Below are positions 6,704-12,751 of a stretch of 12,757 nucleotides of DNA, in pieces; positions within the stretch are counted from its first letter, which is position 1, and the number at the start of each line of letters is the position of its first letter. Source of the DNA: Candidatus Sulfotelmatobacter sp. Its GTDB lineage: Bacteria > Acidobacteriota > Terriglobia > Terriglobales > SbA1. The DNA is taken from contig JASLEQ010000499.1 in NCBI GenBank assembly GCA_030151135.1, positions 1 to 12,757 of the forward strand, given 5' to 3'. The notes under the pieces are model-generated. The model was not told where the DNA came from. It saw only the letters and a list, made by a program, of their open reading frames with translations, and did no database searches. The position numbers were made by a program, and so were the translations under genes.

Positions 6704-7690
6704 TCATCCGGCCCACGCCGCTTGCGTTTCGAACATCACCGATTGCGCCGGCTTTCGCTCCAGCCGCGAGCGGATTAATTCAATGTGTATTTCAAGTCCA
6801 GTGAGCAATTGTGCGTGCGAAGGCAGGGAAGACGCAGACTCATCGGCAGAACGATTTGAACTGAGTACCGAGTACTGAGTACTGAGTACTCCAAGCCGCA
6901 GCAGCAACGATGAGCAGCTTCCCGCAATCGGCTGCTGTTCCATTACGAGCAGCATGGTAGGTTTGTGTTCTACAGCGCGGCGGAATCGGAACCAGGTTGT
7001 GAGCGGAATGCGGCGCGCGGCTTGCGGGAGCACTTCGGCGAGATCCAGCACGATCAGTCCGAAGCCACCGCTTTCTAAAAGCAAATCTGTTGCGCGGAGC
7101 ACCTGCTCGAGGCGGTGCTCGGATTCGTGGGCATTCTTTTTTTGAAAATCAAAAGCTCGCGACGTAAACCCCAGTTCCGCCGCAGTGGGAATACGAGTGG
7201 GAGAATTATTTCCCTTAGATTTTTTCGGGGCGTCATCACTGCATCGCACCCAGAGGAGCCGGTCTAGATTGATTTCAGAGGACGCCACAGATTGGGGATC
7301 GAGCGCATCGCTGGCATCGATGAGCGCGCAATATTCTCCGCGGCGAGTGGCGGCAGCCAGTGCGGCCAGCATCACGGAAGTGCGTCCGGAAGATGCGGTT
7401 CCATAGATCTCGGTGAGGCATCCACGGGGCAGGCCGCCGGTGAGGGCGTCAATCTCTGCAATGCCGCTGGTGACCATCTCCGGCGCTGGGCGGGCTTCCA
7501 GTCTGGAGGCCGGGATAACGCCGGCCAGTTTGGGATCGAGGGAAGGTAGGGATCCTTCGACTGCGCGGGCAACGCGCTTCGCGCATTTCCCGCTCCGCTC
7601 AGGATGACAAGACACCTCACCTTCGGATTGGGCATCAAAAAGAAAAGGGCGGCCCAGGGCCGCCGAAGTGGGAACCACCACGGAAGACAT
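6704..7690 (-). CDS. imuA: ImuA, RecA-like mutasome protein
   Basis: First gene of the operon. ImuA is a RecA/SulA-related protein known to work with ImuB and DnaE2 in induced mutagenesis. Residues 74-104 read SGIAEIDALTGGLPRGCL, then EIYGTASSGRT, a P-loop in which GRT takes the place of the usual GKT. GLIVLDLAEV (211-220) is the Walker B-like strand. The C-terminal part (WFRFRRAVEHKPTMLLVMEQQPIAGSCSSLLLRL) fits the family. The ATG at 7690 has a good TTGAGGA about nine bases upstream. Two stretches look foreign: residues 27-48 (SCHPERSGKCAKRVARAVEG) and residues 268-277 (VLSTQYSVLS), both repeat sequence read in frame. The N-terminal 50 residues also contain a terminator-like hairpin, so the protein could start later; the next in-frame ATG is codon 72, with a poor ribosome site. 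Confidence 0.88.
   Translation of the reverse strand: MSSVVVPTSAALGRPFLFDAQSEGEVSCHPERSGKCAKRVARAVEGSLPSLDPKLAGVIPASRLEARPAPEMVTSGIAEIDALTGGLPRGCLTEIYGTASSGRTSVMLAALAAATRRGEYCALIDASDALDPQSVASSEINLDRLLWVRCSDDAPKKSKGNNSPTRIPTAAELGFTSRAFDFQKKNAHESEHRLEQVLRATDLLLESGGFGLIVLDLAEVLPQAARRIPLTTWFRFRRAVEHKPTMLLVMEQQPIAGSCSSLLLRLGVLSTQYSVLSSNRSADESASSLPSHAQLLTGLEIHIELIRSRLERKPAQSVMFETQAAWAG
6860..6890 (+). repeat. 31-bp ACTGAGT element, copy E, inside imuA
   Basis: The cleanest copy: four ACTGAGT heptads with one T-to-C change, plus ACT, with a sharp break on both sides. Read from the imuA strand it gives VLSTQYSVLS, between SSLLLRLG and SSNRSADESASSLPSH. The orientation is the one that is free of stop codons on the coding strand. 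Confidence 0.88.
7549..7609 (-). repeat. Long CCTTCG/GCTCCGCTCAGG-family repeat inside imuA
   Basis: On the plus strand it opens GGATCCTTCG and closes GCTCCGCTCAGGATGACA. It shares CCTTCG and the 12-mer GCTCCGCTCAGG (7592-7603) with the nested repeat at 4625, but has about 30 extra GC-rich bases between them (TGCGCGGGCAACGCG, then CTTCGCGCATTTCC). It encodes CHPERSGKCAKRVARAVEGSL in imuA, sequence that looks unlike any ImuA domain. It resembles dispersed intergenic repeats that end in GGATGACA. Confidence 0.75.
7637..7664 (-). terminator. Terminator-shaped hairpin in the first codons of imuA
   Basis: On the minus strand GGCGGC (7664-7659), a 5-base loop and GCCGCC (7653-7648) form a stem that is followed by CTTTTCTTTTT (7647-7637). 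The full symmetric block is GGCGGCCC / GGGCCGCC around one base. This is the shape of an intrinsic terminator in the direction of imuA transcription, yet it lies at codons 9-18 of imuA. It may act as an attenuator, or mean that the true imuA start is further in. Confidence 0.5.
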
Positions 7691-7748
7691 AGAATCCTCA
7701 AGATTTCAGGGAACGCCGCGGAAAGCTGCGGAGGCGGATCGTTTTACT

Positions 7749-7764
7749 TTCGCTTTTTATTCGC
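7749..7764 (-). promoter_or_regulatory. Candidate SOS operator (GCGAA direct repeat, 11-bp period)
   Basis: On the minus strand GCGAA, six bases, GCGAA lies just downstream of the predicted imu start of transcription. Two half-sites one helical turn apart are the geometry of some LexA boxes built as direct repeats (as in alphaproteobacteria), and imuA operons are usually LexA targets. The half-site itself does not match a LexA consensus I know. Confidence 0.25.
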
Positions 7765-7772
7765 CTAAGAGG

Positions 7773-7801
7773 ATTCTGCTACTGCGATTCGAGATTGTCA
7801 A
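7773..7801 (-). promoter_or_regulatory. Predicted promoter of the imuA-imuB-dnaE2 operon
   Basis: On the minus strand TTGACA (7801-7796) matches the sigma-70 -35 consensus. After 17 bases comes CAGAAT (7778-7773), a 4-of-6 match to the -10 box. Transcription would start near 7766, about 75 bases before the imuA ATG. Confidence 0.5.
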
Positions 7802-7842
7802 GCCTTGGAATTCCTTTGGAGTAAGATGCTTGCGGGGAACCT

Positions 7843-8145
7843 ATGTCGGCCTTCCAAAACGTGCTTAGCGCTTTTGCATCGATGGTCACGGCCTTTTTTG
7901 TAATCCTTTTTCCAATAAATAATTCAAAGGCCACGGGGATGGCGATCTTTCCGGCAACTTTTTTTTCATGGCAGTTCTGGTTGCTTACTGCTATTTGCTT
8001 CTTCTTATTTTTCGCAGCCAGCCGGATCGGGAATAAAGTTCTGAAAGGCTTTCTGTTCTGGGCGCCCGTGACGGGGATCTCAGTGATCGGCTTGAGTTGT
8101 GCCGCCCTCATCAGCTATGGTGTGCTGCACTTTCGACATGGCTGA
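7843..8145 (+). CDS. Small membrane protein with three predicted helices
   Basis: A 100-residue protein of unknown function. Hydrophobic segments at about residues 7-25, 40-59 and 69-94 predict three membrane helices, separated by short polar loops (NNSKATG and RIGNKVLKG). The ATG follows GGGGAA at a fitting distance. Its first half is visibly more AT-rich than the neighbours, with long T-runs. It is divergent from imuA across 152 bases and convergent with the flavoprotein gene, 18 bases away. I recognise no family; a DUF-type inner-membrane protein is the most that can be said. The helical pattern and ribosome site argue that it is real. Confidence 0.6.
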   Translation: MSAFQNVLSAFASMVTAFFVILFPINNSKATGMAIFPATFFSWQFWLLTAICFFLFFAASRIGNKVLKGFLFWAPVTGISVIGLSCAALISYGVLHFRHG

Positions 8146-8163
8146 TATCGGATTCCAGAATAT

Positions 8164-8613
8164 TTATTCTTCCGCCACTCCCCTCAAGCCGCTCATCGAC
8201 TGAATCCGAATGCGGAAGAACACCGGCTCGATGTCCTGGTCGCGCATCTGGATGCGGCGTTCGGCCAGCGCATTCAGCCACCAGTGATGCCGTTTTTGCA
8301 GCAAGGTGCGGGCATGTGTCCGTTCTACGGCGAATTTCGGCTCTGGTAATTCCTGATACTCCCCATTGGCGATCACGCTGATCCAGTCCGCCTGGCCTTT
8401 ACTCTCATCGATCTGCACGCAGACCTTCGGATTCGTCCGCATCCATTCAATCTTTTTGCCCAGCGTTGCGAAGACGTAGATGAAGCCGTCTTCATACGCG
8501 AATCCGACCGGAATGATGTAAGGCTGATCGTTCAGGGAACAGCCAAGCCTGGCCATGGAAGCTCGCGACAAGAACTCACGGCACTCCGTCTCGTTCAGTT
8601 CATCGATGCGCAT
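8164..8613 (-). CDS. Pyridoxamine 5'-phosphate oxidase-like flavin-binding protein
   Basis: 149 residues. The N-terminal pattern LNETECREFLSRASMARLGC, then QPYIIPVGFAYEDGFIYVFATLGKKIEWMRTNPKVCVQID, is that of the split-barrel FMN-binding PNPOx-like family (Pyridox_ox_2 type). The strand pair around residues 31-52, the K-I-E-W-M-R-x-N-P turn and the VCVQID strand are all typical. Such proteins bind FMN, F420 or heme; true pyridoxamine phosphate oxidase activity is not implied. The ATG at 8613 has GAGGAC about ten bases upstream. No partner gene is evident, and it probably forms its own transcription unit. Confidence 0.82.
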   Translation of the reverse strand: MRIDELNETECREFLSRASMARLGCSLNDQPYIIPVGFAYEDGFIYVFATLGKKIEWMRTNPKVCVQIDESKGQADWISVIANGEYQELPEPKFAVERTHARTLLQKRHHWWLNALAERRIQMRDQDIEPVFFRIRIQSMSGLRGVAEE

Positions 8614-8728
8614 GATCGTTCGTCCTCGACTCCCATCTTAATCCGCTGAGCACACAGGCGGAAACCGTCAGGATGTCACGGAAGGCATGGGGGGGTGGCA
8701 GGCCGAGCGAGATGGAATGGGAGGAAGA

Positions 8729-8760
8729 CATTCCCCGCTCCTGGTTCGGAGCGGGGAATG
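8729..8760 (-). terminator. Perfect 13-bp hairpin downstream of the Asn/Gln-rich gene
   Basis: CATTCCCCGCTCC (8729-8741), loop TGGTTC, GGAGCGGGGAATG (8748-8760) is perfectly paired. It starts 21 bases beyond the stop codon of the gene at 8782-9312. On the minus strand it is followed by TCTTCCTCCC, only a weak T-run. It is probably a transcript end or stabilising hairpin. Confidence 0.6.
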
Positions 8761-8781
8761 AGATTGCGAAGGAACTTCCAA

Positions 8782-9312
8782 TCAGCGATGGGTGGACGAG
8801 GCAATTGTAAGATCGCTTGCCTGCAAGAAGACTCCCGACGAGTTCTCGGCATCGTGCATCGATCCCTTGCGGGCGCCAGTTTCGCTCGCTGCGTAGTTGC
8901 TGGCCGGCTGCACCGTTCCGGTGAGGGTGACGATGTCGCCTTTATGTACCTGGAGATTTTTCACATTGGGGTTGCTGTCCTGCTTCACGACCAGGATTCG
9001 GTGATGGCTATCTTGTCCAACCCAGAAGTTTCCACCCTTATTCGTGTCCTGCACCATGACGTTCTTCAAGGTGACTGACTTACCGACCCAGTTTCCGGGA
9101 TTCTTATCGTTGTAAATGACCGCAGGATCGATGAGTTGCTGAGGCTGGCCATTGTCCGCCATATTCTGTTGGCCGTTGTTGCCCATGTTGCTCTGGCTGT
9201 TATTGGGCATGTTTTGATTATCTTGTGATGCGGGCATGTTCTGAGCCAGCAAACCTGCTGGCAGCATCAAAATGAGAGCCGCGAACAGCACCAAAAATCT
9301 TTGGTTTCGCAT
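8782..9312 (-). CDS. Exported Asn/Gln-rich protein with a C-terminal beta-rich (OB-like) domain
   Basis: 176 residues. Residues 1-23 form a signal peptide (RNQR, then LVLFAALILMLPAGLLA, cleavage before Q24). Residues 24-60 are an Asn/Gln/Met-rich linker made of imperfect 8-residue repeats. The rest (IDPAVIYNDKNPGNWVGKSV onward, with LQVHKGDIVTLTGTVQ) alternates like a small beta-barrel, and V-H-K-G-D-x-V-x-L-T-G is the kind of strand seen in OB-fold proteins. I do not recognise a named family. The start is well supported by GGAGGG seven bases before the ATG. It is divergent from the DUF2911 gene; both encode exported proteins and share a 226-base upstream region. Confidence 0.72.
   Translation of the reverse strand: MRNQRFLVLFAALILMLPAGLLAQNMPASQDNQNMPNNSQSNMGNNGQQNMADNGQPQQLIDPAVIYNDKNPGNWVGKSVTLKNVMVQDTNKGGNFWVGQDSHHRILVVKQDSNPNVKNLQVHKGDIVTLTGTVQPASNYAASETGARKGSMHDAENSSGVFLQASDLTIASSTHR
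9145..9216 (-). repeat. Three 24-bp units encoding an 8-residue Asn/Gln/Met repeat
   Basis: The units encode QNMPNNSQ (33-40), SNMGNNGQ (41-48) and QNMADNGQ (49-56); a related QNMPASQD at 24-31 follows the signal-peptide cleavage site. The consensus is [QS]NMxxN[SG]Q. Confidence 0.7.
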
Positions 9313-9414
9313 AATGTCCCTCCGAGGTCTTTAAGATGTGTTGCGGAGGTTGGCGGTTGGTGACGATCGTGAGCTTCTGAGTATTCCTTTGAGTCGAGCG
9401 ACTGATTTCGCTCA

Positions 9415-9440
9415 CGTTAGCGACTTTCTTACGTCTAACG
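9415..9440. promoter_or_regulatory. Inverted repeat CGTTAG-N14-CTAACG in a divergent upstream region
   Basis: CGTTAG (9415-9420) and CTAACG (9435-9440) are perfect 6-bp inverted half-sites 20 bases apart, in the region shared by the two divergent exported-protein genes. It could be a regulator-binding dyad, but 6-bp arms also occur by chance. Confidence 0.2.
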
Positions 9441-9538
9441 GCATCAGCACCGTCAGGTGCGCGCCCTCGGGGAACTCTAGCCAGATCAGATCATTCCGCT
9501 GCGACTCGGAACCGGGTTGCAGCGAGGAGGACATTTCC

Positions 9539-10615
9539 ATGTTTAAAGGCCGTTTACTTACTCTGTGCGCCGGTGTGCTGTTTGCGGCCGGCGTTGCTCA
9601 TGCCCAGACCGCTACCGGCGAGACCGTGATGCTCAACCTGCCGCGCAACAGCCAGCATGCGCTCGTTTCGCAGCGGATCGGCATTACCGACATCACGATC
9701 AACTACCATCGGCCGCTCGCCAACGGGCGGCAGATCTTTGGCAAACTCGTGCCCTACGGACAGGTCTGGCGGGCGGGAGCGAATGAGAACACTACCATTA
9801 CATTCACCGATCCGGTCTCGATTGAGGGCCATGCGCTCGATAAAGGCACGTACGGTCTCCATATGATTCCCAGTGAGAATGAGTGGACCATCATCTTCTC
9901 GAAGACCTCGACGGCGTGGGGAAGCTTCAGTTACAAGCAAGATGAAGACGCATTGCGTGTGACGGTGAAGCCGCAAGCCAGCGATTTGCATAATGCGCTG
10001 GCCTATGACTTTGATGAAGTGAAGCCCGACTCTGCGGTGGTGACGATGCGTTGGGACAAGGTTGCGGTCCCGTTCCAGGTGCAGGTGAAGGTAAACGACA
10101 TCGTGACGGCGAGCATCCATCAGCAAGAACATGGACTCAACCAGTACTACTGGGAAGGCTGGGACGATGCTGCGCAGTATTTCCTGGTAAACAAGATCAA
10201 CCTGGATGAAGCGCTGAAAGATGAAGACCAGTCGATCCAGGCCGAGGAGCGCTACGACAATCTTTTAAACAAGTCGAAGATACTGGAGGCGATGGGCCGC
10301 ACGCAGGATGCGGAAGCATTTCGCACCAAGGCTCTTGACCGGGCGAGCGCGCTGCAGCTTTATTTTTATGCACGCCAACTGCAGGCCGACAAGAAGCAGG
10401 ACCAGGCGCTCGCCATCTTCCGTTCAACGGCAAAAAAGTATCCCGATTACTGGACGTCGCATATGGGGTTGGCAAGGGTCTATAGCTCGCAGGGAGACTT
10501 CGACAATGCTGTGAAAGAAGTGAAGCTCTCTCTGACCAGTGCCCCAGATTCGAACAAAGCCAATCTGGAGAACTATGTGAAGCGGCTGCAGAACAAAGAA
10601 GACATCAACCGATAG
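9539..10615 (+). CDS. Exported DUF2911 protein with C-terminal TPR-like region
   Basis: 358 residues. A signal peptide (residues 1-22, cleavage after AHA) leads into a DUF2911 domain at about 35-185, recognised by YHRPLANGRQIFG, VPYGQVWRAGANENTTITF (72-90), KGTYGLHMIP and WGSFSY followed by the D-A-L-R-V-T-V strand. Residues 195-265 are helical. Residues 271-338 (YFYARQLQADKKQDQALAIF, then YWTSHMGLARVYSSQGDFDN and the K-E-V-K-L-S-L helix) form TPR-like helix pairs. The function of DUF2911 is not known; a periplasmic location and protein binding through the TPR part are inferred. The ATG at 9539 is preceded by GCGAGGAGG. The frame stays open upstream to 9338, but nothing there looks like a signal peptide or has a good ribosome site. 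Confidence 0.88.
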   Translation: MFKGRLLTLCAGVLFAAGVAHAQTATGETVMLNLPRNSQHALVSQRIGITDITINYHRPLANGRQIFGKLVPYGQVWRAGANENTTITFTDPVSIEGHALDKGTYGLHMIPSENEWTIIFSKTSTAWGSFSYKQDEDALRVTVKPQASDLHNALAYDFDEVKPDSAVVTMRWDKVAVPFQVQVKVNDIVTASIHQQEHGLNQYYWEGWDDAAQYFLVNKINLDEALKDEDQSIQAEERYDNLLNKSKILEAMGRTQDAEAFRTKALDRASALQLYFYARQLQADKKQDQALAIFRSTAKKYPDYWTSHMGLARVYSSQGDFDNAVKEVKLSLTSAPDSNKANLENYVKRLQNKEDINR

Positions 10616-10631
10616 ATGGTGCGCAATCAAT

Positions 10632-10659
10632 ACGCGGCGGAGTCATTGCTCCGCCGCGT
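10632..10659. terminator. 11-bp GC-rich hairpin between convergent genes
   Basis: ACGCGGCGGAG (10632-10642), loop TCATTG, CTCCGCCGCGT (10649-10659). It lies in the 59 bases between the convergent stop codons of the DUF2911 and AHSA1-like genes and can serve both directions; no strong T-run is present. Confidence 0.65.
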
Positions 10660-10674
10660 TCAGCCGGCCCTATT

Positions 10675-11178
10675 TCATTGGTTCACTGCTTTTGGGGCGG
10701 ACTGTTCGTTAGCTGTCAGCATCCCCTCTAGCCGAGCGTAGCTCTTCTCCATGCCGCCTTCCATCCCCGTTGCCAACATCCCGGCGCGGGTCTCAGCGTC
10801 GGGCAGCGTCATACGGAGTCTCATCAGCGTGCCGTTGCCGTCCGGTTCAAACGTTGTCGTGACGTGATTATCCGGTGTTGGATCAGGAAGGAACATCCTC
10901 CCAACATGCACAATCTTGCTGTAAGGCTGCACCTCGAGGTACTCGCCCGTCATATAAAAGCCGCCCCGAGTGGGGTGTTTCCATTCATATCGGAAACTGC
11001 CTCCCGGGCGGGCATCGTTGATGCACACCGGCATAGTCCAACCGTCCGGCCCAAGAAGCCATTTCTGAACGATCTTGGGATCGGTATGGGCGCGGTACAC
11101 GGCCTCGGGCGGAGCAGCAAAGTGCCTCGTCCCGATGATGTGCGTATCACCTTCCGTTTTCAGCGTTAGTTTGCTCAT
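10675..11178 (-). CDS. AHSA1/SRPBCC-domain protein coupled to the ArsR regulator
   Basis: 167 residues of the START/SRPBCC fold, AHSA1 (activator of Hsp90 ATPase homologue 1-like) family. FAAPPEAVYRAHTDPKIVQKWLLGPDGW near the N-terminus is the family signature (P-x-x-x-V-[YF]-x-A-x-T-D-P, then a W-x-x-P), followed by GGSFRYEW, GEYLEVQPYSKIVH, TTTFEPDGNGT and a long C-terminal helix. These proteins bind small hydrophobic ligands in a cavity; the ligand is unknown. The ATG at 11178 is used because it overlaps the ArsR stop by ATGA and has GAGGAAAA upstream. A longer frame exists in the database sense but would run back into the regulator gene. The pair of ArsR and AHSA1 protein is a common two-gene unit. 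Confidence 0.9.
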   Translation of the reverse strand: MSKLTLKTEGDTHIIGTRHFAAPPEAVYRAHTDPKIVQKWLLGPDGWTMPVCINDARPGGSFRYEWKHPTRGGFYMTGEYLEVQPYSKIVHVGRMFLPDPTPDNHVTTTFEPDGNGTLMRLRMTLPDAETRAGMLATGMEGGMEKSYARLEGMLTANEQSAPKAVNQ

Positions 11179-11522
11179 GGCATTTTCCTCTTTTCTTCGG
11201 ATTGCATTTCGGCCAGAACCCCATCCAGCCGGTCGTAGTTCTTTTCGAGGGCTGTGCGTAACATGCCCAGCCATTGCTCCATCGCATCCAAGCCCGCCTT
11301 GGCCAGGCGCCGCGGTCGCTTGGCTCCATCCACGCGCCGAACGATCAGCCCGGCATCTTCCAGAACCTTCAGGTGCTGCGAGATCGCAGGTTGAGACATT
11401 TCGAATGGCTGGGCCAACTCCATCACCGTTGCCTCGCCGAGAGCCAGACGCGCGAGCAGGGCGCGCCTGGTCGGATCGGCGAGAGCCGCAAAGGAAGAAT
11501 TAAGATCCGGAGCATGCAACAT
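11175..11522 (-). CDS. ArsR-family winged-helix transcriptional repressor
   Basis: 115 residues starting MLHAPDLNSSFAALADPTRR, the classic N-terminal helix of the ArsR fold. The helix-turn-helix is at about 30-59 (EATVMELAQPF, then MSQPAISQHLKVLEDAGL as recognition helix), followed by a wing around VRRVDGAKRPRRL and a C-terminal dimerisation helix. No Cys metal site is visible, which fits the non-metal ArsR subgroup paired with AHSA1 proteins. The frame is open to 11603, but the segment upstream of M at 11522 is AT-rich promoter sequence. There is no Shine-Dalgarno before this ATG, and the -10 box is only 9-10 bases away, so the mRNA may be leaderless. It overlaps the AHSA1-like gene by ATGA and probably represses this operon through the direct repeat in its promoter. 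Confidence 0.9.
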   Translation of the reverse strand: MLHAPDLNSSFAALADPTRRALLARLALGEATVMELAQPFEMSQPAISQHLKVLEDAGLIVRRVDGAKRPRRLAKAGLDAMEQWLGMLRTALEKNYDRLDGVLAEMQSEEKRKMP

Positions 11523-11557
11523 AAGTAATATATTATATAAGTAATTATTTATGTCAA
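11521..11557 (-). promoter_or_regulatory. Promoter and likely operator of the arsR-like operon
   Basis: On the minus strand TTGACA (11557-11552) is a perfect -35 box. TATAAT (11537-11532) follows after 14 bases, or TATATT (11532-11527) after 19. The direct repeat ATAAGTAAT on the plus strand (11521-11529 and 11537-11545, 16 bases apart) covers the -10 region and runs to the start codon. This is where an autorepressor would bind. Confidence 0.6.
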
Positions 11558-11659
11558 GAAATTTCAGCTTTTGAATATTTGGACAATTTACAAACCTTTG
11601 CATCCGTGCCCACCGTAATCGTTTACGCTGGTCGGAGCCCGACGGGGGACCGGGGACTG

Positions 11660-12751
11660 ATGCCAGTTCGGGAGTTCGTTAAAAATGATATCCCGCAGGT
11701 AGTGGATCTTTACTGGAGCCATCTTGGGATCCGTGAAGGGACGCCTCCTCCCGAATTGCACGCGGCATTCGCCGATCTGTACTTCTCCAATCCCCTTTCT
11801 GACGGCGCCTATCCTTCTTACGTCTACCAGAATCAGGAAGGCCGGATTGTCGGGTTTCTGGGCATGACCACGCGGAAAATGTGGCTGGGCGGCGAAGCGG
11901 TGCGGGTCGGATTTGGCGGCAACTTTGTGGTTCATCCCAAAGCGAGGTCGGGTTTGGCGACACCGCGGCTCCTGGGAGCGGTTTTGAACGGCAGTCAGGA
12001 TATCCTTCTAACCGACTCGGCAAACGACATGTCGAAGCCGGTGCTTGAAAAAGTCGGATTCACGGTAGTACCGGCGTTGAATGTTCATTGGTCGCGGCCA
12101 CTTCGGGCCGGACACTATGCTGCCTATCTTGTGTACCGGAAGCTGAGTCCCGGGATGGGCGGCGCTTTGCGGATAGCGTCAAAACCGTTCTGCTCCGTGA
12201 TCGACCGAATCCCGGGGACTCCGTGGGTTTCTCTTCCAGAAACGAAAAATCATCTCGAATCTTCGGATTTGAGTCCGGAAGTGCTTCACCAGTGCCTCGT
12301 TGAACTTGGGAATCATCAAGCCTTTCGGCCCGAATACAATCCTGCATCCCTCGATTGGCTGATAGCGTTCATGGAGCGCAACCGGAAACGGGGAACGCTG
12401 GCAAAGGCGCTGCTCCGGGACGGGAACGGCGAGATCGCCGGTTGGTACATTTACTACATCAACCGGGGAGCGGTCGGGGAAGTCGTTCAAATCGGGGGAC
12501 GGCGCGAGCTTTACCAAGACGTGCTCGCACACTTGCTCTCGCATGCCCGCAAGCAGGGGATGATTGCGCTGCATGGGCAGGTCGAACTCGACAAGATGGC
12601 AGAGTTTTCTGATGCAGGCTGCTTCTTCTCGTGCCGAGGCGGCTGGGTTCTCGCCTATTCCCGAAATCCTGAAATTATTAAGACACTTCAAACCAGCCAC
12701 ATCAATCTCTCGCGCCTCGATGGCGAGTGGTGTCTTCATCCGGGCGAGTAG
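11660..12751 (+). CDS. GNAT-type acyltransferase, probably tandem domains
   Basis: 363 residues. The N-terminal half opens MPVREFVKNDIPQVVDLYWS, typical of a GNAT domain, with EGRIVGFLGM (60-69) as strands 2-3 and VHPKARSGLATPRLL (91-105) as the acetyl-CoA-binding motif A region. The C-terminal half repeats the pattern more weakly: DGNGEIAGWYIYYINRG (254-270), GEVVQIGGRRELYQDVLAHL (273-292) and a final helix and strand. The substrate is unknown. The ATG at 11660 is chosen because GGGGAC lies about eight bases upstream and the domain begins there. The frame is open further up to a TTG at 11579, but those 27 residues look like leader sequence with no ribosome site. It is divergent from the arsR-like operon and the window ends just after it. 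Confidence 0.78.
   Translation: MPVREFVKNDIPQVVDLYWSHLGIREGTPPPELHAAFADLYFSNPLSDGAYPSYVYQNQEGRIVGFLGMTTRKMWLGGEAVRVGFGGNFVVHPKARSGLATPRLLGAVLNGSQDILLTDSANDMSKPVLEKVGFTVVPALNVHWSRPLRAGHYAAYLVYRKLSPGMGGALRIASKPFCSVIDRIPGTPWVSLPETKNHLESSDLSPEVLHQCLVELGNHQAFRPEYNPASLDWLIAFMERNRKRGTLAKALLRDGNGEIAGWYIYYINRGAVGEVVQIGGRRELYQDVLAHLLSHARKQGMIALHGQVELDKMAEFSDAGCFFSCRGGWVLAYSRNPEIIKTLQTSHINLSRLDGEWCLHPGE

Noticed and set aside
2383..6890. CRISPR-like array suggested by repeats of equal length (31 bp)
   Set aside because: The copies are in both orientations, have irregular spacing from 19 bases to 2.5 kb, and each is internally a heptad tract; there are no spacers or cas genes.
1516..7690. Decaying pseudogene cluster because of the repeat insertions
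   Set aside because: All three frames are intact, catalytic residues of DnaE2 are present, and the inserted segments are free of stop codons.
9554..10132. 192-codon open frame on the minus strand
   Set aside because: It is antisense to the DUF2911 domain, without ribosome site or family features.
11523..11603. N-terminal extension of the ArsR-like protein
   Set aside because: The segment is AT-rich, contains the promoter and operator-like repeats, and is outside the family's usual N-terminus.
11579..11659. N-terminal extension of the GNAT-like protein from a TTG start
   Set aside because: There is no ribosome site, the 27 residues do not look like part of the domain, and an ATG with GGGGAC upstream lies at the domain start.
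12179..12739. 186-codon open frame on the minus strand
   Set aside because: It is antisense to the C-terminal half of the GNAT-like gene and shows no domain.
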